In this document: one piece after another, positions 54,206-62,003 of the stretch
Layout: every line of letters begins with the position of its first letter
Position numbering within the stretch: the first letter of the stretch is position 1
Source: Clostridiales bacterium
Lineage (GTDB): Bacteria > Bacillota > Clostridia > Christensenellales > Borkfalkiaceae
Length of the DNA stretch: 64,000 nt
Assembly: GCA_015069495.1 (NCBI GenBank)
Contig: SVIN01000007.1
Coordinates: forward strand, 1-64,000
Direction of reading: 5' to 3'
The notes under the pieces: model-generated
What the model was told of the DNA's origin: nothing
Seen by the model: only the letters and a program-made list of their open reading frames with translations
Database searches by the model: none
Position numbers and translations under genes: made by a program

Positions 54206-56002
54206 TTATTCCCCATAAAACTTGCGAAGTTTTGCGATATTTTCCTTGAATTCATTCTTAATGAAGTCCGCAACCGATTGACCATTTTTAGGAGTATTTC
54301 GTAAACAGTTTTGCATTAAGACACCTACAGCCTCACGCGCCCCTGCTGAACCTATAAAGGCAGGGCTGTAAAACATTGCGTTTTCCTGTGCAATACACTG
54401 TTTCAACGCGGTCATTTGTAAGTTTTGGTTGCCATCTGTCACATCCAACATAGACGCATATTGTTCGCACTTTTCATCCAAGTCCTTGATAACGGACGCA
54501 TATCCACCAAACAACGAAAATTGCGCTTGCAATTCAATGGTTGTCGTCAAAAATTCCATAAACAGCCAAGTCGCCGCCATTTCCTGCGAATCCGCATTTT
54601 TGAACATACAAAGCGAAGGGCCTTGGAAAGTCACTTTGGGGTTATCCACGTTAATTTGAGGAATTTGTGCAACCCCTACTTCAAAGGGATACTCCACTCG
54701 GCCATATGCATTTGTATAAGGTTCAGGACAATTATAATATGCGCCTGCCGACGAAGCGATGGTCATATATGCTTTTCTGCTAGATGGATTGGTTCGCACA
54801 AACAAATCTGAAGTATATCTACCTTCAAGCCCTTCCGTCGTTACCCAGCCATTTTGATACCAATTGCGAAAACGCTGAACGAAACTGTGGTTTTCTTCTA
54901 CGTCAAAGAGAAATTTTTCTCCCTCGACTGTGGAAGTATACGGTGTACCCGACTGTGCACACATCGTGATAAACCAGTTGGATTCTGTATCATACCCAAG
55001 CGGAACGCTGTAAGGGTCAATGGCTTTAATCTGCTCCATCACCGTCTCCATTTCATCCCACGTCTTGGGAACAGTCAAGTTATTTTCTTCAAAGAAGGTT
55101 TTGTTGTAGTACAATACTTCCGTCGATTTCAAGAGCGGAAGCATATACATTTTACCATCGTCACACATACGCCCTTCTTCATAATACACCGATACAAACG
55201 AATCGCTTTGTTCCTGTGTCAAGCCCATTAGCTCGAACGTTCCGTCTCCTCTTTCCACTATACCCACATTTGCAATATAATCATCCAACGTCATCACGAC
55301 ATCATAATCGTTGTAAAGTGCCACGTGGTCGGCATAACAATACGCCAAGTTAGGCAACGTATTTGAAGCAATCCCACTCAAAACGCTGTCGCGAAGTCCG
55401 ACATAATCACCTTGAGACTTATGTTCGATTGTGATGTTGGGATAGAGTTTATTGAATTCTGCAATCCATATATCTAATTCATCACGGAGTACTTTGCCCA
55501 TCGTATGGTAAAAAGTAATGGTTACTTCACAGCCGTCATACGCAACAGCTTCGCCCATCTGACCGCTTTCAATTTCCGACTTGGACTTTCCGCACCAAAA
55601 ACACTTTTCCCCCTCAAGATACGAGTGAGCGCGTGGCTCTTGAATTTCCGTTCCACGGTATTCGCAATTTTTACAGTAAAGTTCAACGAGCCCCGCTTGT
55701 GTACAAGTTGCCTCAGAAACCACTTCACGAATCAGGTCGTGTCCCGCAGGAATCACCTCGCCTTTCACCTCGCCACAAACGCACATCATCAGGGTTTTAC
55801 CATCAGTGGTGCACGTTGCCTCTTCCAAAATCACTTCTTGCCATTTGTGAATATGTCCTTCGGATGAGCCATCCTGCGAAGTGCTGGCGTTCCCCGTTAA
55901 CCCGCCAATCAAGGCATTCATATCACATCCCGATGATAAAATCGTCATACCCATCGTACTAACGCTTAAAGCAACAGCAAAAATGCTTTTCCAGGTTTTC
56001 AT
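54206..56002 (-). CDS. ABC-type extracellular solute-binding lipoprotein with N-terminal Cys/His modules
   Basis: 598 residues. Lipobox LSSGC with Cys26. Residues about 50-150 contain two copies of a short HxW..ATCTTDGKTLMMCVCGE / ATCTQAGLVELYCKNCEYRG module and a CFWCGKSKSE end, the kind of repeat usually seen in Clostridial surface proteins. From about 155 onward is a family 1 solute-binding domain (VTITFYHTMGKVLRDELDIWIAEFNKLYPNITIEHK, WDEMETVMEQIKA), probably for a sugar. No permease or ATPase genes are near. GAGGTG upstream; 11 bp after the cysteine desulfurase. Confidence 0.85.
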   Translation of the reverse strand: MKTWKSIFAVALSVSTMGMTILSSGCDMNALIGGLTGNASTSQDGSSEGHIHKWQEVILEEATCTTDGKTLMMCVCGEVKGEVIPAGHDLIREVVSEATCTQAGLVELYCKNCEYRGTEIQEPRAHSYLEGEKCFWCGKSKSEIESGQMGEAVAYDGCEVTITFYHTMGKVLRDELDIWIAEFNKLYPNITIEHKSQGDYVGLRDSVLSGIASNTLPNLAYCYADHVALYNDYDVVMTLDDYIANVGIVERGDGTFELMGLTQEQSDSFVSVYYEEGRMCDDGKMYMLPLLKSTEVLYYNKTFFEENNLTVPKTWDEMETVMEQIKAIDPYSVPLGYDTESNWFITMCAQSGTPYTSTVEGEKFLFDVEENHSFVQRFRNWYQNGWVTTEGLEGRYTSDLFVRTNPSSRKAYMTIASSAGAYYNCPEPYTNAYGRVEYPFEVGVAQIPQINVDNPKVTFQGPSLCMFKNADSQEMAATWLFMEFLTTTIELQAQFSLFGGYASVIKDLDEKCEQYASMLDVTDGNQNLQMTALKQCIAQENAMFYSPAFIGSAGAREAVGVLMQNCLRNTPKNGQSVADFIKNEFKENIAKLRKFYGE

Positions 56003-56013
56003 GCTTCACCTCG

Positions 56014-57153
56014 TTAAAATTTTCTTAAATCATTCACCGCTTCGACAAAGGCGTTCGCCGCGAAACGGATTTCCTCTTCCGTATTCTCTTTCCCAAAACT
56101 GATACGCACGCATTCGCGGGCTTCCGCCTCGGTCAACCCCATCGCAAGCAATACGTGGCTGGGTTTGACGGACGCGCTGGCGCATGCCGAACCCACCGCT
56201 ACGCAAACCCCTTTGAGGTCTAATTTATACAGCAAATCCACGTTACTAACCCCTTCTACCCGCAGATTCAAAATCGCAGGTAAACGCGGTTCTTGCCCGT
56301 TGATACTGACACCGTTCAACGAGGAAATCCCTTCCATGAACAGTTGCGAAAGTCGGTCGATTTTTTCGTTGACGGCAGGCATATCCTTTACGTTTTGTAA
56401 AAATGCCTCGGCAAGCCCTACCACCGCGGGCACGTTGGTCGTACCCCCGCGAAGTCCTCGTTCCTGCTCCCCGCCGCCGATAAAGCGGTCGATTTTGACT
56501 CCGTTTTTCACGTACAACACACCACAGCCTTTCGGCCCGTAGAATTTATGCGAGGATATGGACAGCATATCCACCCCCCAACCTTTGATATCCAAGGGTA
56601 TATGGGGCGCGGCTTGCACCGCATCCGTAAAGAATAATGCACCGCGCGCGTGCGCGAGGTCAGCCAAAGCCTTAATGGGCTGTATAACCCCCGTTTCGTT
56701 GTTCACCGACATCACGGCAACCAATCCCGTACGCTCTGTCAAGGCGTTTTGCAAAGCGGTTTCTTCCACCAGCCCCCCTGTATTCACAGGCAAATAGGTC
56801 ACTGTAAAGCCTTCCTTCTCCAAACGCTCTCCAGCATACAACGCAGCGTGGTGTTCGATGGCGGACACAATCACGTGGTCTTTCCCCTTCGCTTTTTGCG
56901 CGTACGCCCCGCCGATGATTGCCCAATTGTCCGCTTCCGTACCGCCCGAGGTGAAATACAACTCGTTCGCCCGCACCCCCAAGGCTTGCGCCAAATCGTC
57001 GCGCGCGCAATCCACGGCGTTTACCGCTCTGCGCCCGATGGCGTGGGGAGAATCCGCATTCCCGAAAAATTCGGTAAAGTACGGCGTCATCTTTTCCAAT
57101 ACTTTTTTATCCAAGGGCGTCGTCGCCGCATGGTCAAGATAAATTCTGTTCAT
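56014..57153 (-). CDS. Cysteine desulfurase (NifS/IscS-like)
   Basis: 379 residues from ATG 57153. Class V aminotransferase fold: YLDHAATTP, FTSGGTEADNWAI, SSHKFYGPKGCGVLYV (PLP Lys) and GSACASASVKPSHVL (catalytic Cys loop). The loop and length fit the IscS/NifS group (type I). Supplies sulfur for Fe-S clusters or thiolated tRNA. Its own promoter is perfect. Iron-sulfur scaffold genes are not adjacent; mnmA often follows in Clostridia but not here. Confidence 0.93.
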   Translation of the reverse strand: MNRIYLDHAATTPLDKKVLEKMTPYFTEFFGNADSPHAIGRRAVNAVDCARDDLAQALGVRANELYFTSGGTEADNWAIIGGAYAQKAKGKDHVIVSAIEHHAALYAGERLEKEGFTVTYLPVNTGGLVEETALQNALTERTGLVAVMSVNNETGVIQPIKALADLAHARGALFFTDAVQAAPHIPLDIKGWGVDMLSISSHKFYGPKGCGVLYVKNGVKIDRFIGGGEQERGLRGGTTNVPAVVGLAEAFLQNVKDMPAVNEKIDRLSQLFMEGISSLNGVSINGQEPRLPAILNLRVEGVSNVDLLYKLDLKGVCVAVGSACASASVKPSHVLLAMGLTEAEARECVRISFGKENTEEEIRFAANAFVEAVNDLRKF

Positions 57154-57185
57154 ATACAAGCCTTTTTACTGTCTGATTTGTCCAC

Positions 57186-57214
57186 ATTATATATATTTTC
57201 TGCTATTTTGTCAA
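57186..57214 (-). promoter_or_regulatory. Cysteine desulfurase promoter
   Basis: On the minus strand: -35 TTGACA (57209-57214), 17 bp spacer, -10 TATAAT (57186-57191); both boxes perfect. Confidence 0.88.
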
Positions 57215-57296
57215 GCAAAGCCAACCTTCCCAGCCTCTTTTTACCCTATCTTTGAAAAAAAATTTAAAAAAATGGTAACTTTTTTCGAAAAACCCC

Positions 57297-57325
57297 TTGA
57301 AAAATGTGAAAAAGTATAATATAAT
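57297..57325 (+). promoter_or_regulatory. Promoter of EF-G-like gene
   Basis: -35 TTGAAA (57297-57302), 17 bp spacer, -10 TATAAT (57320-57325). About 115 bp of leader follows, with AGTTCGGTTAAG..AAGCCGACCAGTTCCGC, which I cannot assign. Confidence 0.75.
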
Positions 57326-57440
57326 GGTAGCAATTATCGGTTTTGTAGCGGTAAAGTTCGGTTAAGAGAGAAGCCGACCAGTTCCGCACCCCAAAATTCG
57401 ACCGATAAAAATTCGTTTATTACAAGGGGGATTTACTATC

Positions 57441-59498
57441 ATGAGTATCAATGGCGAAAACATCCGCAATATTGCGATTGTCGGACACAGTGGCGAGGGC
57501 AAAACGACGCTTTGCGAAGCAATGTTGTTTAACGGCGGCGTAATCGATCGTATGGGCAAAGTACCCGATGGAACGACGGTAAGCGATTACGACGATCTTG
57601 AAAAAGCAAAGAAAATGTCCATTTATACGTCTTGCGCAAATTTGACGTGGAAAGACGTTAAGGTGAACATCCTCGATTTGCCCGGCTATTATGATTTTGA
57701 AGGCGAACGCAACGAAGGTTTGCGCGCGGCAGGCGGCGCTTGCTTGGTTATCGGCGCGAACGGCGTATTGCCCATCGGTGCTGAATCCATCATCGAATAC
57801 TGTATGAAACTCGGTAAACCGTTGATTATTTTCATCAACGGCATGGATAAGGACAATGCAGATTACCTCGGCACGGTGCAAGCACTCCGCGCGAAATATG
57901 CAGGTAAAATCGCTCCCATCCAAATTCCTATCATGGAAGGCGGTAAGATGCAAGGCTGTATCAACGCTTTGCAGGAACGCGCATACTTGTTCAAGGAAGG
58001 CGGGCCTCAGGAAATCGCTATCCCCGACAATATGAAAGACCAAGTGGAAGAAATGAAAGCTTCCCTTATGGAAACAGCGGCTGAAAACGACGAATTCTTG
58101 TTGGATAAATTCTTCGAATCGGGCGAATTGACCCGCGAAGAAACCATCCGCGGTATCCGTATCGGTATCGCAGGCGTTAATACCATCCCCATCATGGCGG
58201 GTTCTGCCCTTCAAAACCGCGGTGTTATTAACCTTTTGAACGAAATCGTTACCTACATGCCTCAGGCACGCGAACGTTTGAACACCCTTGCGGATGAAAT
58301 CGGTACCAATAAGATGATCAGCATCCGTACGGATGAAGACGCACCTTTTGCAGCGCAGGTTTTCAAAACCGTTATTGATCCTTTCTCGGGTAAACTTAGC
58401 TACATCAAGAGCTTCCGCGGTGTTTTGAAGAGCGGTTCGACCGTATGGAACGCAAACACCGAATGTGAAGAACGTATCGGTCAAGTATACGTATTGCGCG
58501 GTAAGAAGATGGAACCCGTTGACCAGTTGGCGGCAGGCGATATCGGTGCGGTAAACAAGCTGAGCAACACCAATACGGGCGACACCCTTTGCGATCCTTC
58601 CGCAAAGATTCGTTTCACCCCCATCCACTTCCCGAAACCCACCTTGTTCATGTCCGTTGCGGCTGAAAAGAAGGGAGAAGAAGACAAAGTGTTTGCAGGG
58701 CTTGCGAAGTTGAAGGAAGAAGATTACACCTTCTCGATTGAAAAGAACGCAGAAACGGGCGAAATGATTATCGGCGGTCAAGGCGACGTGCAGATTGAAA
58801 TGCTCGCGAAGAAAGTGAAAGCACGCTATGGCGTGGACATGAAATTGTCCGAACCGAAGATTGCTTACCGTGAAACCATTCGCGGTACCGCAGAAGCGGA
58901 AGGCAAACACAAGAAACAATCGGGCGGCCATGGTCAATACGGACATTGTAAGATTCGTTTCTCCCCTAGCGAAGAAGAATTTGTATTCGAAGAAGAAGTT
59001 GTCGGCGGCGCAGTACCCAAGAACTACTTCCCCGCAGTTGAAAAAGGCTTGCGTGAATCGATGGAACACGGTCCTTTGGCAGGTTATCCCGTAACTGGTT
59101 TGAAAGCCGTATTGTACGATGGTAGCTACCATGACGTTGACTCGAACGAACTTTCCTTCAAGATGGCGGCTTCGATTGCGTTTAAGGAAGGCTTGAAGAA
59201 TGCGAAACCCGTATTGTTGGAACCCATTTACAGCTTGAAGATTGCGATTCCCGCGGACTACCTCGGAGACGTAATGGGCGATATCAACAAACGCCGCGGC
59301 CGCATCATGGGTACGGACACCGAAGGCGATAAGTCGATTATCACCGCAGAAGTTCCCCTTTCGGAAATCAAAACTTATACCATGGAACTTCGTTCCTTGA
59401 CCCGCGGCAGCGGTAAATTCGTATCCGAATTCTTGGGTTACGAAGACGTTCCCCCCATGTTGGTGGATAAAATTGTTGCAGAGGCTCACAAAGAATAA
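57441..59498 (+). CDS. Elongation factor G-like GTPase (EF-G2-like paralogue)
   Basis: 685 residues, all five EF-G-like domains. G1 GHSGEGKTTL; G3 reads DLPGYYDF where canonical EF-G has DTPGH, so the catalytic His is replaced by Tyr; G4 reads NGMDKDNAD instead of NKMD. Domain IV GQYGHCKIRF and domain V PADYLGDVMGDINKRRGRIMG are intact. This pattern fits the FusA2/EF-G-like paralogues of Firmicutes, whose cellular role is not settled; it is not the main translocase. AAGGGGG upstream, own promoter and terminator. Confidence 0.9.
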   Translation: MSINGENIRNIAIVGHSGEGKTTLCEAMLFNGGVIDRMGKVPDGTTVSDYDDLEKAKKMSIYTSCANLTWKDVKVNILDLPGYYDFEGERNEGLRAAGGACLVIGANGVLPIGAESIIEYCMKLGKPLIIFINGMDKDNADYLGTVQALRAKYAGKIAPIQIPIMEGGKMQGCINALQERAYLFKEGGPQEIAIPDNMKDQVEEMKASLMETAAENDEFLLDKFFESGELTREETIRGIRIGIAGVNTIPIMAGSALQNRGVINLLNEIVTYMPQARERLNTLADEIGTNKMISIRTDEDAPFAAQVFKTVIDPFSGKLSYIKSFRGVLKSGSTVWNANTECEERIGQVYVLRGKKMEPVDQLAAGDIGAVNKLSNTNTGDTLCDPSAKIRFTPIHFPKPTLFMSVAAEKKGEEDKVFAGLAKLKEEDYTFSIEKNAETGEMIIGGQGDVQIEMLAKKVKARYGVDMKLSEPKIAYRETIRGTAEAEGKHKKQSGGHGQYGHCKIRFSPSEEEFVFEEEVVGGAVPKNYFPAVEKGLRESMEHGPLAGYPVTGLKAVLYDGSYHDVDSNELSFKMAASIAFKEGLKNAKPVLLEPIYSLKIAIPADYLGDVMGDINKRRGRIMGTDTEGDKSIITAEVPLSEIKTYTMELRSLTRGSGKFVSEFLGYEDVPPMLVDKIVAEAHKE

Positions 59499-59518
59499 CT
59501 TTCTTTTCATACACTAGG

Positions 59519-59550
59519 AAAAAACCTACGGACCCCCTCCGTAGGTTTTT
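59519..59550 (+). terminator. Terminator of EF-G-like gene
   Basis: AAAAACCTACGGA / TCCGTAGGTTTTT stem, 13 bp. Confidence 0.88.
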
Positions 59551-59587
59551 CTTCATGGAGAAAGTGCCCGCAATTTCATAAAACCAC

Positions 59588-59616
59588 TTGAATTTTCTTT
59601 TCCTTTATGGTATAAT
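59588..59616 (+). promoter_or_regulatory. PAP2 promoter, leaderless
   Basis: -35 TTGAAT (59588-59593), 17 bp spacer, -10 TATAAT (59611-59616). ATG begins at 59623, six bases after the -10 box, where transcription would be expected to start; no Shine-Dalgarno can fit. Confidence 0.7.
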
Positions 59617-59622
59617 CATCTC

Positions 59623-60141
59623 ATGAAATACGATTATGTGACACTTTATAATAAAAGCGCAGACTTTTACAATGCGCGTCCAATTGCAAAACGATTGCTG
59701 ATTGTCGGAAACCTTGTTTTGACCTTACTGTTTTTCACTTGCTACGGCGGGTTGTGGGCTTACACGCTGTTGCTTGCGCCCTTGGAAATAAAGGAATTGG
59801 TGAAAATTCTATTCGTACCCCTTTTGGCATTACTCGCCGTCACGGTCTTGCGAATCGCCATCGACCGCAAGCGTCCATATGCGGAAGCGGGCGCGGGGAT
59901 CGACCCCTTGATTGCGAAGAAAAACACGGAAGGTCAATCCTTCCCTAGCCGTCATTTGGCGTGCGCTTCCGTAATTGCCATGACCTTTTTACCCTTTTAT
60001 CCTGCCTTGGGATATGCGTTACTTGGAGCAAGCGTGTTGCTCGGCTATACCCGCTTTGCCTTGGGGGTGCACTATCCGTCCGACCTCGTCGCAGGCTGGA
60101 GTTTGGGGATTTGTATTGGGTATTTGATTTTTATTTTGTAA
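59623..60141 (+). CDS. PAP2 superfamily membrane phosphatase
   Basis: 172 residues, about five membrane helices. Phosphatase signature C1 IDRKRPYAE, C2 PSRHLACA (catalytic His) and C3 GYTRFALGVHYPSDLVAGWSLG are complete. Probably dephosphorylates a membrane lipid phosphate such as undecaprenyl diphosphate or phosphatidic acid. Appears to be translated from a leaderless transcript. Confidence 0.9.
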   Translation: MKYDYVTLYNKSADFYNARPIAKRLLIVGNLVLTLLFFTCYGGLWAYTLLLAPLEIKELVKILFVPLLALLAVTVLRIAIDRKRPYAEAGAGIDPLIAKKNTEGQSFPSRHLACASVIAMTFLPFYPALGYALLGASVLLGYTRFALGVHYPSDLVAGWSLGICIGYLIFIL

Positions 60142-60196
60142 AGTTTCAATTTAGCGAATAGGGCGCGCAACTTTCGTTGCGCGCCCCTTGATTTTA

Positions 60197-60694
60197 CTAT
60201 GCATCCCACTCATAAAAATATAAAATATTCTCGTCTATATCCAATATAGCAAAATCCCAATTCATCGCTCCTGTTGCGATATAATACCAATACCCGTTGG
60301 CAATTTCAGGGATTACCTTTTCCCCCGTTTCGGGATGTTCAAATAATCCGCCCCAGTCATAATAATACGCGTATGCCGTACCCGTCAATGGCATGGGAGT
60401 CCAGCCCTCGCCAACTTTCCCCTCCACAGCTTCCCCGATTGCAAGTTCCGTTTCAAACCCATCAGGCACAGCCAGTTTCAAAAACGCTTCTCCATCGCCA
60501 TGGAAACCGCCGTGCGTATCCCATTCCTCTAATACTTCCGCTGAGGATAAATCCAACGATAACCGCTCTCCGACAATCTCTTTGAATGTTTTCTTAGGCT
60601 CTAACAACTTCGATATCCCCCTTGCAACCAATCCGCAACTGCTCATGGTGGTTGCACACGCAACCGACAATACTACTACCGCTAATTTTCTCAT
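60197..60694 (-). CDS. Small lipoprotein, unknown function
   Basis: 165 residues from ATG 60694 with GAGGAG upstream. Signal peptide MRKLAVVVLSVACATTMSSC with lipobox Cys20. Remainder acidic and aromatic, ending in a WDFAILDIDENILYFYEWDA segment. No domain recognised. Last gene of the DUF2975-Xre-lipoprotein operon, two bases after Xre. Confidence 0.72.
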   Translation of the reverse strand: MRKLAVVVLSVACATTMSSCGLVARGISKLLEPKKTFKEIVGERLSLDLSSAEVLEEWDTHGGFHGDGEAFLKLAVPDGFETELAIGEAVEGKVGEGWTPMPLTGTAYAYYYDWGGLFEHPETGEKVIPEIANGYWYYIATGAMNWDFAILDIDENILYFYEWDA

Positions 60695-60696
60695 CC

Positions 60697-60903
60697 TTAT
60701 TTCTCCTCTATATATTCTAAAATATCCCCTGGCTGACATTGAAGCACTTCACAAATTTTATTCAATGTAGAAAGCTTGATGGCTTTCACTTTGCCGTTTT
60801 TCAACAAAGATATATTCGCCATGGTTAATCCAACCTTTTCCGTTAATTCGGTAACGCTCATCTTGCGCTTTGCTAACATGACGTCTACGTGTATTATAAT
60901 CAT
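60697..60903 (-). CDS. Xre family regulator (YozG-like)
   Basis: 68 residues. HTH_26-type domain: DVMLAKRKMSVTELTEKVGLTMANISLLKNGKVKAIKLSTLNKICEVLQCQPGDILEY, the very compact group to which Bacillus YozG belongs. ATG overlaps the end of the DUF2975 gene by 4 bp. DUF2975 and this Xre type are a recurrent pair. Confidence 0.88.
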   Translation of the reverse strand: MIIIHVDVMLAKRKMSVTELTEKVGLTMANISLLKNGKVKAIKLSTLNKICEVLQCQPGDILEYIEEK

Positions 60904-61385
60904 ATCGTTGCATCACTCTCCTCTTGCAATTCTGCAGCACGCGATAAATAATGCGACACTACGCCCAAAAATACGGTCACAATCAAACCGATTAAGGCCA
61001 CCAATAAGTAGACCATGTAGCATGTATTCCAACACAGCAACGCAAACAGCGTATGCCCTAATAAAAACAACAATAAATCTCCTGCCAAAATCCATGTCGC
61101 ATATTTAACGCGGGAAGAGTTTTCAAATATAAACAGCCGACCTTTTTTCATATCCTCAGTTACTTGCCATGCAAGCCACAGCAGATAAAAACAAGGTAAG
61201 GATACTATCCAATGAAAAACAATTTGCGCCCAAAATTCTTTTACTTGACCTTCCAACAGCCATACATCCCCCATCTTCCAGCCGAATTCCCCCATGGGCA
61301 CCCAAAGCAGGCAAATAGCCATCCCGCATACCGCAATAAGAATAATGGATGCTCGTATTAAAGAACTCAATTTTTTATCTTGCAC
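60900..61385 (-). CDS. DUF2975 family membrane protein
   Basis: 161 residues with four hydrophobic segments (SLIRASIILIAVCGMAICLL, IVSLPCFYLLWLAWQV, WILAGDLLLFLLGHTLFAL, VYLLVALIGLIVTVFLGVV) and the F-x-x-E-N-S-x-R-V-K/R-x-x motif (FIFENSSRVKYA) typical of DUF2975. Starts at GTG 61385 with GGGGGA upstream. Role unknown; likely modulates or is controlled by the partner Xre protein. Confidence 0.85.
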   Translation of the reverse strand: MQDKKLSSLIRASIILIAVCGMAICLLWVPMGEFGWKMGDVWLLEGQVKEFWAQIVFHWIVSLPCFYLLWLAWQVTEDMKKGRLFIFENSSRVKYATWILAGDLLLFLLGHTLFALLCWNTCYMVYLLVALIGLIVTVFLGVVSHYLSRAAELQEESDATI

Positions 61386-61445
61386 CTTATCAAATCCCCC
61401 TTTTTTGATTTAATTTTGTATTGTAAGATGATTTACCATATCAGG

Positions 61446-61474
61446 ATTATAGCACATATTTTGTTGCTTGTCAA
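61446..61474 (-). promoter_or_regulatory. Promoter of DUF2975-Xre-lipoprotein operon
   Basis: On the minus strand: -35 TTGACA (61469-61474), 17 bp spacer, -10 TATAAT (61446-61451). Confidence 0.88.
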
Positions 61475-61634
61475 TATATTTTTATTGTTTTACGATAAAT
61501 TCTTTAATGAAATTGCTAAAAAATTCCCTATTTCCCGCAAAAACTTTTCTCATTATTGCGAAGGAGGAAATGCAATAACCATTCATACTTTTTTTAAAAA
61601 AACTAATTTTTTTCAAAAAATGGTCAAAAATAAG

Positions 61635-61663
61635 TTGACAAAGCTATGATATTGATATATAAT
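61635..61663 (+). promoter_or_regulatory. tRNA-Leu promoter
   Basis: -35 TTGACA (61635-61640), 17 bp spacer, -10 TATAAT (61658-61663); perfect consensus. Confidence 0.9.
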
Positions 61664-61675
61664 AGCTATGTTAAT

Positions 61676-61760
61676 GCGGTCGTGGCGGAACTGGCAGACG
61701 CGCAAGACTAAGGATCTTGTGGGTAACTCCATGCAGGTTCAATTCCTGTCGACCGCACCA
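61676..61760 (+). tRNA. tRNA-Leu, anticodon AAG
   Basis: Acceptor GCGGTCG pairs with CGACCGC, discriminator A and encoded CCA. Anticodon stem CAAGA/TCTTG with loop CTAAGGA gives anticodon AAG (reads CUU/CUC). The long variable arm GTGGGTAACTCCAT marks a class II tRNA, and GGTTCAATTCC is the T arm. The 3' end points to the integrase, so it may be the attachment site. Confidence 0.93.
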
Positions 61761-61807
61761 AAATCGGGTAATTATGCGAAATGAGCGTATAAATACCCGA
61801 TTTTTTT
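61761..61807 (+). terminator. tRNA-Leu terminator
   Basis: AAATCGGGTA / TACCCGATTT stem followed by Ts. Confidence 0.85.
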
Positions 61808-61951
61808 GTATATTTGACATGTTTATGCAGTTGGCTTGGACAAAAATTCACGTTTTCGCCCTTCATTGGGAACAAATTTGGGGACTTAAATCAATCGCCT
61901 CAATCCCTTTAAAATAATAGAGTTCGCGGTTGCGCTTTTTCCACAAAAAAA

Positions 61952-61986
61952 TCCACCCTATACAGATTTATTTCTGTTAGAGTGGA
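61952..61986 (-). terminator. Integrase terminator
   Basis: TCCACcCTA..TAGaGTGGA hairpin with A-run on the left (61945-61951) that is a U-run on the minus strand. Confidence 0.75.
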
Positions 61987-62003
61987 ATTTTTTATTTTAT
62001 GCG

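Noticed and set aside
57420-59510. 696-codon open frame opposite the EF-G-like gene
   Set aside because: It is an antisense frame kept open by codon bias; the sense strand encodes a clear EF-G-like protein.
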